Source: Paractinoplanes polyasparticus (GTDB taxonomy: Bacteria > Actinomycetota > Actinomycetes > Mycobacteriales > Micromonosporaceae). From it: a DNA stretch of 64,000 nucleotides. Where the stretch lies: the NCBI RefSeq assembly GCF_019710575.1, contig NZ_JAHWFK010000024.1, forward strand, positions 159,323 through 223,322, written 5' to 3'. A program made the position numbers and the translations under genes. Positions within the stretch are counted from its first letter, which is position 1; the number at the start of each line of letters is the position of its first letter. Positions 42,389 to 51,699 of this stretch are shown here, in pieces. The notes below the pieces were generated by a model, which was not told the DNA's origin, made no database searches, and worked only from the letters and a program-made list of their open reading frames with translations.

Positions 42389-43618
42389 TCAGGAGGTTCC
42401 TTTGCGCCCGACGCCGGTCCATCCGGCCACGTGCCGAAGGTCGACTTCCGGAGCGTCAGGCTCAGGCCGCCATTCACTGTTCGGGACGATCCCCGGCTCG
42501 ATGAGTTCCAAGCCTTCGAACAGGGCAGTGACCTCCTTCTTGTCGCGTGCCCAGATGTCGGACCGGCCCTCGTCGTACATCTTCTGATGTGCCGCCGCTA
42601 TCTCCGGAGGGACGAAATCGGTCGTGGCGTGCGTGACGACCAGAAAGCTACCTGCCGGGAGTGTGTCCATCAGACGTCGGACAATAGGCTGGGCCGCTCC
42701 GTGGCCGGGGATGAAGTGAAGGACGGCGACCAGTATCAACGCTACTGGCTGTGTCAGATCCAGCGTGTCGGCCAATGCCGGATTCTGCAAGATCGCGTCC
42801 GGATCACGCAGATCTGCCTCGACGTAGGCAGTCTTACCCTCTGCGCTGCTTGTCAGCAGAGCCCGGGCGTGCGCCAATACGAGCGGATCGTTATCGACAT
42901 ATAGGACGCGACTCTCGGGTGCCACGGATTGCGCGACTTCGTGAGTGTTGTCTGCGGTTGGTAGGCCCGTGCCGATATCGAGGAACTGACGTATCCCCTC
43001 TTCGGCGGCCAGGTATCGCACCGCTCGACGTAACAGATCACGGTTGACTCGGACCCCGATGCGTACCCCCGGCCCGAGGATGCGCTCGAATTCATCGCCG
43101 GAAGCGCGGTCGGCGGCGAAGTGGTCCTTTCCTCCGAGCCAGTAGTTGTATCGCCGCGCCGGGTGAGGCTTGTCTGGATCGATCGCGGCAACCCGGTTGG
43201 ACTCATCCACTGGCTTCCCCCACAAACCTCGGTGAGGCGCGACCCCGCCCGCTGGGCCTTGGTCGGCCGAAGCCACCCTCGCATGATCGCCTGAATCGTC
43301 GTTGGACTTATCGGACACGCCGCTACCTGGACGCCCGATGTTGTCGACGATATTAACAGCCATCGAACCCAGGTCAGTTAGAATCCACGCGGGTCGGCGG
43401 GAGCCTGGCACATGCTTGCGGCTCACAAGTCCAAGCTCGTGCAGACCGCGAAGCTCTGCGCTGATGGAGCCATCGCCAGGCGATTCGCCTTTCTGCTCGA
43501 TCAACCTGGTGCGAATCTCCTTATAGCGCGCCGGTCCGCTCGTGATGACACGCAGGATCGGCGCACGCCACTTGTGAGTGAGAACTTCTCGGACTAGATC
43601 TTCGGGTGAAAGCGTCAC
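42389..43618 (-). CDS. HxlR-type HTH fused to DUF574 SAM-methyltransferase
   Basis: 409 residues. Residues 1-105 are a winged helix of the HxlR kind (EVLTHKWRAPILRVITSGPARYKEIRTRL ... LHELGLVSRKHVPGSRRPAW). A flexible linker (105-140) leads to the DUF574 methyltransferase: RRYNYWLGGKDHFAADRASG, IRQFLDIGTGLPTADNTHEV, VLYVDNDPLVLAHARALL. DUF574 proteins are usually stand-alone (about 270 residues), so this is an unusual fusion linking DNA binding to a SAM-binding or methylating domain. It could sense SAM or methylate a bound protein or ligand. Confidence 0.85.
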   Translation of the reverse strand: MTLSPEDLVREVLTHKWRAPILRVITSGPARYKEIRTRLIEQKGESPGDGSISAELRGLHELGLVSRKHVPGSRRPAWILTDLGSMAVNIVDNIGRPGSGVSDKSNDDSGDHARVASADQGPAGGVAPHRGLWGKPVDESNRVAAIDPDKPHPARRYNYWLGGKDHFAADRASGDEFERILGPGVRIGVRVNRDLLRRAVRYLAAEEGIRQFLDIGTGLPTADNTHEVAQSVAPESRVLYVDNDPLVLAHARALLTSSAEGKTAYVEADLRDPDAILQNPALADTLDLTQPVALILVAVLHFIPGHGAAQPIVRRLMDTLPAGSFLVVTHATTDFVPPEIAAAHQKMYDEGRSDIWARDKKEVTALFEGLELIEPGIVPNSEWRPEPDAPEVDLRHVAGWTGVGRKGTS

Positions 43619-44161
43619 GCCGTCGTCCCATCCCCCCGTCGCAGGCCGCAGGTCCCCGCCGGGTCACCCTGCCGAACGCCTGATCACCCAATGCTGATCT
43701 CGCGGAAGCGAACAGTGTCCACCAAGGACCCGAGTGCCTGTCAAGGCATATGAGATGGCCATAACTCAGCCTTCCGGCCTTTCGTCAGCTATGTCCGCTT
43801 CGTGCACCTCAGCGAACCTCCGTTCGAAGTGAGATGCGGAAAGGCCACGCGGGGGACGACGTGGGGACGGGTCGGGCTATGGCCCGACCCGTCAAGACGA
43901 GATTGTTCGTGCGACGGCTAGCGCGCTCCACCCAAGATCATCTTGTGCGCACCCGCGACACCCCAAAGTGGAGCCGTTCGACGACTGGCCGCCCAACGGC
44001 GGGATGCGCACTGCCGAATGCGCAATTCCCAATGCGCTGATCAAAGAGCGCTACTCAAGTTGCGTCGATCTTCCTGCGCAATATCAACGCCGTAGCACGA
44101 TCGTCGGCGGTGGGGTACACCGGAAGGCGAACATCGATTCGGAGACGACGGAGGTGGATGC
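43619..44161. other. 543-nt intergenic region before the Tad operon
   Basis: The stretch separates the minus-strand HTH-methyltransferase from the plus-strand Tad operon. Apart from the 12-bp hairpin at 43866-43893 and three loose AATGCGC-like repeats near 44005-44038 I see no gene. The Tad promoter should lie between about 43900 and 44160, but no clear -35/-10 was recognised. Confidence 0.45.
43866..43893. terminator. Perfect 12-bp hairpin with TATG loop
   Basis: GACGGGTCGGGC and GCCCGACCCGTC pair across TATG. It stands about 245 nt before the start of the HTH-methyltransferase gene and 270 nt before the Tad operon, so it may insulate the two or end an unseen transcript. Confidence 0.6.
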
Positions 44162-44707
44162 GTGCACCGACGCGCGGGGGTTATCGGGTTGACGGCGGTC
44201 TTGGCGTTGGCGCCGGCAGGCTGTCAGTCAGAAGGCGTCAAAGGTGGAGGTGCTTCGGCTAGACCTGCGCCCTCTGTTTCGGTGAGTCTCGCACCGAGCG
44301 CCACGGGCGAACGGGATGCCCTTGCCGCCTACCGCGGCATGTGGCAGGCGTTTCAGGAGGCGGCGAAATCGTCGGATCCAGAGGCACCGGACCTGCGCAA
44401 GTACGCCTCGGAGCAGGCGCTGAAGCTGATCTCCGGCTCGCTGTACGCCGACCGCAGCAACGAGCAGGTGACCAAGGGCGAGTTGCTGACCGATCCAAAG
44501 GTGACCGCGCTAAAGCCCACCGACGTGCCGACCGAAGCGACGATCGTCGACTGCGTCAACGACGAGAAGTGGTTGAAGTACAAGGCGTCCGGAGAACTCG
44601 TGAACGACGTGCCGGGCGGCAAGCACCGCACCACCGCCACGGTCAAGCGCACCACCGACGGCTGGAAGGTAGCTTCCTTCATCTTGAGAGAGAAGGGGAC
44701 ATGCTAA
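44162..44707 (+). CDS. Lipoprotein heading the Tad operon
   Basis: 181 residues from a GTG with GGAGG upstream. Signal peptide VIGLTAVLALAPAGC ends in a lipobox (Cys21). After a Ser/Pro/Ala linker the domain 45-180 (AAYRGMWQAFQEAAKSSDPEAPDLRKYAS ... DGWKVASFI) resembles the small NTF2-like/Mce-associated secreted domains often placed first in actinobacterial tad loci. Its end overlaps the next start by 7 bp (ATGCTAA). Confidence 0.75.
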   Translation: MHRRAGVIGLTAVLALAPAGCQSEGVKGGGASARPAPSVSVSLAPSATGERDALAAYRGMWQAFQEAAKSSDPEAPDLRKYASEQALKLISGSLYADRSNEQVTKGELLTDPKVTALKPTDVPTEATIVDCVNDEKWLKYKASGELVNDVPGGKHRTTATVKRTTDGWKVASFILREKGTC

Positions 44708-45624
44708 AGCTCGGCCGCCGTATGGCTGTCGTTGTGATCATCGCTGTAGCCGTTCTGGTGGCTGCGCCGATTGCGGCCTACGCCGATCCGGGCACAGGTG
44801 GCGTCCAGTGCAGCACCGGCGACCCTCGTCCCGAGTGCAATGTAGGTGTAGGCACTCCAGGACGGCCCGGCAACGGCGGCAATGGTGGTGGCAGCGGTGG
44901 CCGGGGCGGCGACGGCAAGTGCCGCGATCCCGAAGGCAAGGTAATCCCGTGCGAGCGTGACGGGGGCTGGGCCGGGTCGGACGGCTGCTACTACAAGCCG
45001 GTCGACCTGTCACCGACCATGATTGAAAACCTCGGTGGTCAGCCCGCTGGGGAGGGCGGCTGGTACCAGAAGGTCTGCTACGGCGAGGACGGGCAGGTGA
45101 CAACCGGTTTCGGCGGGCCGGAATGGATCGCGGGAGCTCCTCCTTCGGTATCACCGGAAATCCTTGCCCGGCGGGCGCGGGCGAAGCTGCGGTTGCCCGA
45201 GGTCACGATTCGCATGAACCCGCCGGGTGATCAGCTCGTCAACTTGCCGATCTGGTTGGCCCTCAGTCCGGCGTCGTGGAGGCCGCAGTCGGCGACCGCG
45301 TCCGTGCCCGGAGTGAGTGTGACCGCGACGGCGCGGCCGGTGCAGGTGGCTTGGTCGATGGGCGACGGTACGACGCGCACCTGCGAGGGGCCGGGGACGG
45401 TGTGGTCGGCGGGCACCGATCCGAAGGCTGTGTCGCCGGACTGCGGTCATGTCTACAGGCGATCTTCGGCGGGCGCATCGGGCGGCGCGTACACGGTTGC
45501 TGCCACGGTGAGGTGGGAGGTCACCTGGGTGGGAGCAGGTCAGTCCGGCACGGTGCCGGGATTGGAGACGACGGGTCGCGTACAGACCCGCGTGCAGGAG
45601 TCTCAGGCGGTCGTCAGCCGCTAG
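44701..45624 (+). CDS. Secreted Tad-locus protein, Gly-rich
   Basis: 307 residues from the ATG at 44701. The signal peptide MAVVVIIAVAVLVAAPIAAYA is cleaved near residue 27. A Gly/Asn-rich stretch (55-80) with several cysteines precedes a C-terminal beta-rich domain with AWSMGDGTTRTCEGPG and CGHVYRRSS, which looks PKD-like. Such secreted proteins occur at the same position in many actinobacterial tad operons; their function is unknown, possibly a pilus-associated surface protein. Confidence 0.72.
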   Translation: MLKLGRRMAVVVIIAVAVLVAAPIAAYADPGTGGVQCSTGDPRPECNVGVGTPGRPGNGGNGGGSGGRGGDGKCRDPEGKVIPCERDGGWAGSDGCYYKPVDLSPTMIENLGGQPAGEGGWYQKVCYGEDGQVTTGFGGPEWIAGAPPSVSPEILARRARAKLRLPEVTIRMNPPGDQLVNLPIWLALSPASWRPQSATASVPGVSVTATARPVQVAWSMGDGTTRTCEGPGTVWSAGTDPKAVSPDCGHVYRRSSAGASGGAYTVAATVRWEVTWVGAGQSGTVPGLETTGRVQTRVQESQAVVSR

Positions 45625-45675
45625 TACCAGCAAGTTCATTTGTCGAAGCGCGCCACGTCGGGGAGGACATTAGTC

Positions 45676-46392
45676 ATGGCGCTAGATTCCGTGCGCCCAA
45701 AATCAGGGCCGGAAGATCGTCCGACGGTTGCCGCGCCGCGTGCGGGGCGGGGACCGTGGCGGGCGGCCCGCCGTCGCCGTCGGTTGCCGTTCGTGGCGTT
45801 GGGCGGCCTGTTGGTCGTCGTGTGTGTGCTGGGTTACGCCTGGGGTGCGGTGCGTCTCGGTGATCGGGTCCAGGTACTGGCTGTGGCTCGGTCGGTCGCG
45901 GTCGGGCAGGCCTTGACCGGTGCTGACCTTCGGCAGGTTTCGGCGGCGCAGGGCCCGGGGGTGCAGCTGATCCCCGCTGGGCAGGCGCAGCAGGTGATCG
46001 GCCGTATGGCGGTGGTGCCGTTGCTGCCGGGGACGTTGTTGACGCCGTCGTTGGTGGGCGAGGCGGGGTTCCCGCCCGCCGGGAAGGTCGCCGCTTCTCT
46101 GGCGCTCAAGCCTGGCCAGTACCCGCAGGGCTTGGCCAACGGGTCGCGGGTCGCGGTGTACGTCTCTGCTGCCGGGTCGAGCGGCGACGGGCAGGCCGCC
46201 CCGTCGAACGCCTCCCGGGCGCGGTCGGCTTCGACCCGGCTGCAGGCGGTAGTGCTCGGGGTCGACTTGGCCGGTGACGGTCAGGGCGCGACCGTGATCA
46301 CGCTGTTGCTGGACGCCTCCGACGGTGGCCGCCTCGCTGCGGCGCCGGCGGGTGGAGTGGTGCTGATGCAGGCCGCTCCCGGAGGTGACTGA
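45676..46392 (+). CDS. SAF-domain protein, CpaB/RcpC-like
   Basis: 238 residues from the ATG at 45676. A basic N-terminus precedes one membrane helix (LPFVALGGLLVVVCVLGYAWG, about 38-58), then a SAF domain VARSVAVGQALTGADLRQV and GRMAVVPLLPGTLLTPSLVGE. RcpC/CpaB proteins help assemble the Tad pilus. Two nucleotides separate its stop from the TadZ start. Confidence 0.82.
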   Translation: MALDSVRPKSGPEDRPTVAAPRAGRGPWRAARRRRRLPFVALGGLLVVVCVLGYAWGAVRLGDRVQVLAVARSVAVGQALTGADLRQVSAAQGPGVQLIPAGQAQQVIGRMAVVPLLPGTLLTPSLVGEAGFPPAGKVAASLALKPGQYPQGLANGSRVAVYVSAAGSSGDGQAAPSNASRARSASTRLQAVVLGVDLAGDGQGATVITLLLDASDGGRLAAAPAGGVVLMQAAPGGD

Positions 46393-46393
46393 C

Positions 46394-47194
46394 ATGCCGC
46401 TCGTTGCCGTGACTTACGTCAAGGGGCGTCCTGGTGCGACGACGACGGCGCTTGGGCTGGCCGCCGTCGCCCCGGCCGACGCGCGGCCGGTCGTGCTGGA
46501 GTGCGACCCTGCGGGTGGGGATTTGATGCGTCGCCTCGAGCTGGCCGCGGCACCAAGCCTGGTGGATCTGGCGGCTGCGGCGCGAGGCGCCACGAACGTC
46601 GAGTCCGCCATCGTGGCTAGCCGACAGACGGCGATGGTGGCCGGGGAATTGGTGCCGTTGGTGGTGGCCCCGGCAGGCGGGGCGCAGACCCGCGCCGCGC
46701 TGCCGGAGCTGACCGGGGCCGGACGGGCGGTGTTGACCACATCCGAGCGCCTCGTCGTCGCCGACTGCGGGCGCCTTACCCCTGATTCGGCGGTGTGGCC
46801 GCTGCTGCGCCTGGCTGACGTGGTCCTGGTGATGACTCGAGCCCGCACGGACGAGCTGGCCCATCTGCGCGAGGCGCTGGCTGAGCTGGTGGACGTCGGC
46901 GCGGGACGCCTCGTGGTGCTTCTGGCCGCTGGAGGGGTGTATCCGGCTGCTGACGTGGCTGAGGTGCTGTCGACCCATGTGGCCGAGGAACTGGCCCGCG
47001 ACCCCGCGTCACTGGGGGTGCTCGGGCCGTTGCCGACCGACCATAAGGCGGCGGGCGTGCTCGCAGGGGAGCTGGTTGCCGGACGGAAATGGCGGCGGTT
47101 GCCACTGATGCGCGCCTACGCCGATCTGCTCAACGACCTTGCCGCCGACCTGCCGATCAGCCCGCAGCCTGCCGTCAGTGGGGAGGCCGCCTGA
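46394..47194 (+). CDS. TadZ/CpaE-like MinD-family ATPase
   Basis: 266 residues from the ATG with GGAGG 8 nt upstream. The deviant Walker A is VKGRPGATTTALGLAAV (residues 9-25), followed by LECDPAGGDLMRRLE. The Walker B-like stretch is LVVADCGRL. TadZ proteins place the pilus machine at a cell pole or site. The ATP-site form KGxxGATT supports the ParA/MinD group rather than a kinase. It overlaps the next gene by 1 bp. Confidence 0.85.
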   Translation: MPLVAVTYVKGRPGATTTALGLAAVAPADARPVVLECDPAGGDLMRRLELAAAPSLVDLAAAARGATNVESAIVASRQTAMVAGELVPLVVAPAGGAQTRAALPELTGAGRAVLTTSERLVVADCGRLTPDSAVWPLLRLADVVLVMTRARTDELAHLREALAELVDVGAGRLVVLLAAGGVYPAADVAEVLSTHVAEELARDPASLGVLGPLPTDHKAAGVLAGELVAGRKWRRLPLMRAYADLLNDLAADLPISPQPAVSGEAA

Positions 47195-48615
47195 TGAGCT
47201 ACTCTCTCGCAGCTCGGCAGCCCTCGGGCCGTCGGGACGGGTTTACGTCCGAGCTGGCCCCGGATGCCAGTGAGATCACCGTGGTCCGTCGCATCCGCCG
47301 GGAGGTGGCCGAGCGGCTGACCCGCGCTACCCGGGCGCACGAGAGTGTCACGGGCGAGGTGATGTCGGCCGCTGAGCAGCAGGCGACCACCCGCGACCTG
47401 ATCACCGCCGCGTTGGACGCGTACGCCGCCGAGGAGATGAGGGCGGGCCGCCCGCCGCTGCGCCCCGATGCGGAGTCGCGGGTCGGGCGGGCGGTGGCGG
47501 ACATGCTGCTCGGCGCGGGTGGCCTGCAACCGTTGCTCAACGACGAGCGGGTGGAGGACATCCACGCCAACGGCTGCGACCAGGTCTTCGTGCGCTACAC
47601 CGACGGCACTCGCCGTCAGGTCGCCCCGATCGCCGACACGGACGCGGAGATGGTGGAGTTGATCCGCCGCCTCGCCGCCGACGCCGGCCGCGCTGAGACC
47701 GGCGGGGAGGGCGGCGAGGAACGCCGCTGGGACCGAGCCGCGCCGATCCTGAAGCTGCAGATGCCCGACGGTTCTCGCCTGCACGCGATCATGTCGGTCA
47801 CCCCGCGCCCGGCGTTGTCGATCCGTCGTCACCACTACATCAAGGTCACCCTCGCTGACCTGGAACAGCTCGGCACCCTCAACTCGGTGCTGCGCGAGTT
47901 GTTCGCCGCCGCGGTCCGCGCTCGGTTGAACACCCTCGCCGCTGGCCGTACCGGCGCCGGCAAGACCACGCTCCTGCGTGCCCTGGCCACGCATATCGAA
48001 CAGCACGAGCGGATCGTGACCATTGAGGACACCTACGAGCTCGCGCTCAACGCGGACAAGGCGCTGCACCCCGACGTGGTGCCGTTGCAGTCGCGCGAGG
48101 CCAACGTCGAAGGCGAAGGCGCCATCGGCATGAGTGAGCTGTTCCGTTCCGGTCTGCGGATGTCGCCGGACCGGGTCATCGTCGGTGAGATTCGGGGCCA
48201 CGAGGTCATCCCGATGCTCAACGCGATGAGTCAGGGCAACGACGGATCGTTGGGCACCATCCACGCCTCGTCGTCGGCCGGGGTGTTCAAGAAGCTCGCC
48301 CTGTACGCGGCGCAGTCCCCGGAGCGCCTTGACCCTGCGACCACGAACCTGCTGGTGGCGGAGTCGGTGCACCTGGTGGTGCACCTCGGCCTCACCGCCG
48401 ACAGCCGCCGCGTGGTGACCTCGGTCCGCGAAGTCGTGGACGCCGACGGGCTGTCGGTGGCCTCGAACGAGATCTTCCGGCCCGGCCCGGACGGGCGGGC
48501 CGTACCCGCCTCGCCGCCGTCGACCGCCCTGCTGAGCACTCTGGTGAGTGCCGGGTTCGACCCGCGCCTGTTCGACGAGGCCCGCGCCGCACCGGGCTGG
48601 GGGTGGGCGTGGTGA
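47194..48615 (+). CDS. tadA: TadA/CpaF-family secretion ATPase
   Basis: 473 residues. The N-terminal domain has LLNDERVEDIHANGCDQVFV, then Walker A AAGRTGAGKTTLLRALA near residue 250, Asp box IVTIEDTYEL, Walker B-like MSPDRVIVGEIRGHEV and His box GSLGTIHASS. It is the hexameric motor that drives Tad pilus assembly. A Glu/Gly insertion (GGEGGEERRW) near 172 is strain-type variation. The next gene starts inside its stop (GTGA). Confidence 0.93.
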   Translation: MSYSLAARQPSGRRDGFTSELAPDASEITVVRRIRREVAERLTRATRAHESVTGEVMSAAEQQATTRDLITAALDAYAAEEMRAGRPPLRPDAESRVGRAVADMLLGAGGLQPLLNDERVEDIHANGCDQVFVRYTDGTRRQVAPIADTDAEMVELIRRLAADAGRAETGGEGGEERRWDRAAPILKLQMPDGSRLHAIMSVTPRPALSIRRHHYIKVTLADLEQLGTLNSVLRELFAAAVRARLNTLAAGRTGAGKTTLLRALATHIEQHERIVTIEDTYELALNADKALHPDVVPLQSREANVEGEGAIGMSELFRSGLRMSPDRVIVGEIRGHEVIPMLNAMSQGNDGSLGTIHASSSAGVFKKLALYAAQSPERLDPATTNLLVAESVHLVVHLGLTADSRRVVTSVREVVDADGLSVASNEIFRPGPDGRAVPASPPSTALLSTLVSAGFDPRLFDEARAAPGWGWAW

Positions 48616-49508
48616 CGTTGACGGTGCCCCTGGCCGCGATGCTCGGGCTCGGCACCGCGTTCGGGGCGATGCTGGTGGCGGTCGGGTTGTCGGGCCGTGA
48701 CAACGGGCCCGCGGACCTCGACACCGAGTCGTGGCTGTCGAGGTTCACCTCTGGCCGTGGCCCGGTCGACCGCCGCCGGGTAGCGGTGTGTGTGGCCGTG
48801 GGTGTGCTGGCGGCTGTGCTGACCCGCTGGCCGGTCGCGGCCGTGCTGTGCGCTATCGGGGCTTGGGTACTACCGGCGGTCATCGGTCCGGACCGTGACC
48901 ACGCCCGGCGGGTCGCCCGGATCGAAGCCATCGCCACCTGGACCGAGGCGCTACGGGACAACTTGTCGGGCGCGGCCGGGCTCGAGCAGGCCATCACCAC
49001 CAGCGCCATCGAATCCCCGGAGCCGATCCGGGACGAGGTGACCCGGCTGGCTACCCGCCTGCAGCGCAGTTGGCGGCTGACGGCAGCGTTGCGGGCGTTC
49101 GCCGCCGAGCTGGCCGACCCGACCGCCGACCTCGTTGTCGCCGGCCTGCTCATGGCCGCGCGGGGTAGCGCCGGGCAGCTCGGCGAGGTGCTGGGCGAGT
49201 TGGCCGCCTCCGCGCGGGCGAAGGTCGCCTCCCGGCAGCGCATCGCGGCCAGCCGCAAAAGCAACCGCACGAGTGCCCGGGTCATCGTCGGGGTCACCCT
49301 GGCCATGGCCGCGTTCCTCACTCTGGCCAACCGGGGCTACTTGGCACCGTTCGACACCGCGACCGGGCAACTCGTCCTGCTCGCGGCCGGAGGCTGCTTC
49401 GGATTCGCGTTCTTCTGGCTCGCGAAGCTGATGCGTGACCGCGACAACGCGCGGGTGCTGCAGAACGTCGCCGGTGACGCGCACGGGGAGGCGGTGGTGC
49501 GGTCGTGA
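48612..49508 (+). CDS. tadB: TadB-like inner-membrane platform protein (T2SSF)
   Basis: 298 residues from the GTG at 48612 that overlaps the TadA stop; GTG 48603 or 48609 would add up to three residues. Two N-terminal helices (VPLAAMLGLGTAFGAMLVAVGL; VAVCVAVGVLAAVLTRWPVAAVL), a GspF/T2SSF cytoplasmic helical domain (ATWTEALRDNLSGAAGLEQAI) and two C-terminal helices. With TadC it forms the membrane platform of the pilus. It is coupled to TadC by 4 bp. Confidence 0.87.
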   Translation: MTLTVPLAAMLGLGTAFGAMLVAVGLSGRDNGPADLDTESWLSRFTSGRGPVDRRRVAVCVAVGVLAAVLTRWPVAAVLCAIGAWVLPAVIGPDRDHARRVARIEAIATWTEALRDNLSGAAGLEQAITTSAIESPEPIRDEVTRLATRLQRSWRLTAALRAFAAELADPTADLVVAGLLMAARGSAGQLGEVLGELAASARAKVASRQRIAASRKSNRTSARVIVGVTLAMAAFLTLANRGYLAPFDTATGQLVLLAAGGCFGFAFFWLAKLMRDRDNARVLQNVAGDAHGEAVVRS

Positions 49509-50401
49509 TCGGATCTTTGGTGTTCGGCCTCGGCACCGGCGTCGGGCTGTGGCTCATCGTCGTGGGCTGGCTTCCCCGCCCGCCACGCCTCGATCAGGCC
49601 CTCGACGCCCCGTACGGGCTGACCCGGCAGGCGCAGGTCGACGCCGAGACCGCCGGGGCGGGGTGGGCCGGACGGTGGGGCCGCCCAGCGGTGCGCTGGC
49701 TACGCCGCCTCGGCCTGCCCACCACCGGCACCCGCCGCGACCTGGCGACTGTGGATAAGCCTGTGGATATCCACCTCGCGGAGCAGGCCACAGCCACCGT
49801 CTTCGGCCTGCTCGTCCCGCCGGTATTCGCCATGCTGCTGACCCTCGCCGGGACAGGCCCCGGGTTGACCCTGCCCGCCGCCGCGAGTCTCATCCTTGGC
49901 GTAGCCGGGTTCCTGGCTCCGGAACTGTCGGTCCGCAGCGAGGCGGCACAGCACCGGATGGCGTTTCGTGACGCCCTCAGCTCGTTCCTGGATCTGGTGG
50001 TAATCAGCCTCGCCGCAGGATCCGGCGTTGACCAGGCCCTGGACGAGGCCGCCTCGGTGGGATCCGGGCCGGCGTACGCGGAGCTGCGCTACGCCCTCAC
50101 CGAAGCGAGGTTGGCCCGGGTTCCGCCGTGGGACACCCTCGCCCTGCTCGGGCAACGCCTCGCGGTGCCGGAGTTGCAGCAGCTCGCCGCGACCGTCGGT
50201 ATGGCCGGCAGCGAGGGCGCTCGGGTCCGCTCGTCACTGCGCTCCCGCGCGGTCGCGATGCGCGACCGGCGGATCACAGACGCCGAAGGTGAGGCCAACG
50301 CCGCGACCGAACGCATGAGCCTACCCATCGTCGCCCTGTTCGCCGGGTTCCTGATCTTCCTCGGCTATCCCGCCCTGGCCGCCGTCCTCGGCGGCCTCTG
50401 A
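49505..50401 (+). CDS. tadC: TadC-like inner-membrane platform protein (T2SSF)
   Basis: 298 residues from a GTG. One N-terminal helix, two central helices (ATATVFGLLVPPVFAMLLTLA; AAASLILGVAGFLAPEL), then the T2SSF domain FRDALSSFLDLVVISLAAGSGVDQALDEAA and GSEGARVRSSLRSRAVAMRDRR, ending in a C-terminal helix pair. This arrangement is typical of actinobacterial TadC, partner of TadB. Confidence 0.88.
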   Translation: MIGSLVFGLGTGVGLWLIVVGWLPRPPRLDQALDAPYGLTRQAQVDAETAGAGWAGRWGRPAVRWLRRLGLPTTGTRRDLATVDKPVDIHLAEQATATVFGLLVPPVFAMLLTLAGTGPGLTLPAAASLILGVAGFLAPELSVRSEAAQHRMAFRDALSSFLDLVVISLAAGSGVDQALDEAASVGSGPAYAELRYALTEARLARVPPWDTLALLGQRLAVPELQQLAATVGMAGSEGARVRSSLRSRAVAMRDRRITDAEGEANAATERMSLPIVALFAGFLIFLGYPALAAVLGGL

Positions 50402-50434
50402 ACCCGTCAGTTCACCCATCCCGGAGGTCCTGTC

Positions 50435-50626
50435 ATGTCCGCCCTGTTGAGCTACCTGACTGCCGAGATCCGGCACCGCTGGACGGCGGTCCGCGACACC
50501 AAAGACGGCGGCTACTCCACCGAAGCCGTCCTGGTCACCGCCCTGCTCGTCCTCGCGGCCATCGCAGTGATCAGCATCATCGTCACCAAGGTCACCGGCA
50601 AAGCCAACACGATCAACCTCGGCTGA
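50435..50626 (+). CDS. Flp-type pilin
   Basis: 63 residues with GGAGG 7 nt before the ATG. A class IVb prepilin pattern is visible: a hydrophilic leader of about 26 residues ending in KDGG, then YSTEAVLVTALLVLAAIAVI, with the Glu at +4 or +5 that type IV pilins need. Cleavage by the prepilin peptidase at 41552-42208 is expected between Gly26 and Tyr27. Actinobacterial Flp proteins are often this short. It would be the main pilus subunit. Confidence 0.85.
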   Translation: MSALLSYLTAEIRHRWTAVRDTKDGGYSTEAVLVTALLVLAAIAVISIIVTKVTGKANTINLG

Positions 50627-50629
50627 ACC

Positions 50630-51109
50630 ATGCCCACGATGACCACCTTCCGAGACCGCCATGCCGCGCGCACCTCCTCCCGAGCGCGCGGCACGGCCGG
50701 GCGGCTACGCGCTCGCTGGCGGCGCGTCGCCGACCAACCCGACGCGGGCGCGGCCACGGCCGAGCTGGTCATCGCCATGCCCTTGTTGCTGCTCATCGTC
50801 ATGTTCGTCATCCAGGCCGGAGTGTGGATGCACGCCACCCACATCGCCCAGGCCGCAGCGACCAGGGCAGCGAGCACCGCCGCCGCCTACCAATCCAATG
50901 CCGGAGCCGGGCAGGGCGCCGGGGCCGACACCCTCGCCGCGATCGGCAGCGGCGTGCTGAAGAACCCGCAGGTGTCGGTCACCCGCACCGCCACCGAAGC
51001 CCGCGTCGAGATCCGAGGGACCGCCCAAACAGTCGTCCCCGGCATCCGCTGGCGGGTGTCCACCGTGGTCGTGCGGCCCGTCGAGCGCTGGACCGGAGCC
51101 GACCAATGA
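50630..51109 (+). CDS. TadE-like pseudopilin
   Basis: 159 residues, 3 nt after the pilin. A basic leader ends at DAGAATAELVIAMPLLLLIVMFVIQAGVW, the TadE-type hydrophobic segment with Glu at +5 after a prepilin-like site. The C-terminal part is a small extracytoplasmic domain (GTAQTVVPGIRWRVSTVVVRPVERW). TadE/F minor pilins are processed like pilins and stabilise the Tad pilus. Confidence 0.83.
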   Translation: MPTMTTFRDRHAARTSSRARGTAGRLRARWRRVADQPDAGAATAELVIAMPLLLLIVMFVIQAGVWMHATHIAQAAATRAASTAAAYQSNAGAGQGAGADTLAAIGSGVLKNPQVSVTRTATEARVEIRGTAQTVVPGIRWRVSTVVVRPVERWTGADQ

Positions 51110-51210
51110 CGACCCCGGGCTCCCAGCAGTCGCCCGGCGCATCCGACGACGTGGAGTTTCGCCGCGTTCGTCGCGGCCCACGCCCACGATCACACCGAGG
51201 AAGGTCACCG

Positions 51211-51699
51211 ATGCCCGGAAACGCACTTGTGGGCGGTGTCATGACTCGACTTCGAGCCACCGTGTCCGCCCGGTGGCGGACGCTGGCCGCGACACCCGAC
51301 GCCGGAGCCAGCACCGCCGAAATGGCGCTGCTCACCCCGCTACTGATCATGCTGCTGTTGCTGGTGGTGCTGTGTGGCCGGTTGGCGTCCGCGCAGATCG
51401 ACACGGACGCCGCCGCGAGTAGCGGCGCCCGCTCCGGGTCGCTGGCGCGCAGCCAGGCGGCGGCGGTCGCGGGCGCGGAACGCACCGCCCGCGCCAGCCT
51501 CGCCGCCCAAGGCGTGACGTGCCAATCCACCGAGGTAAGCGTGAGCACCGGCGGGTTGCGGCCGGGCGGGGCGGTCACCGTCACCGTCTCATGCCGAGTT
51601 CGCCTGTCGGACCTGGTGCTGCTGAACGTGCCGGGGAGCCGGGTGGTCCAGTCCAGCGCTACCTCGCCCATCGACCAGTGGATTGGAGGCGCCCCGTGA
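51211..51699 (+). CDS. TadE/TadF-like pseudopilin
   Basis: 162 residues. The ATG at 51211 is chosen because GAGGAAGG lies 6 nt upstream; an ATG at 51106, overlapping the previous stop, would add 35 Ser/Arg-rich residues. TPDAGASTAEMALLTPLLIMLLLLVVLCGRLA is the prepilin-like segment, with Glu placed as in TadE. It may form a heteromeric tip with the neighbouring pseudopilins. Confidence 0.8.
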   Translation: MPGNALVGGVMTRLRATVSARWRTLAATPDAGASTAEMALLTPLLIMLLLLVVLCGRLASAQIDTDAAASSGARSGSLARSQAAAVAGAERTARASLAAQGVTCQSTEVSVSTGGLRPGGAVTVTVSCRVRLSDLVLLNVPGSRVVQSSATSPIDQWIGGAP

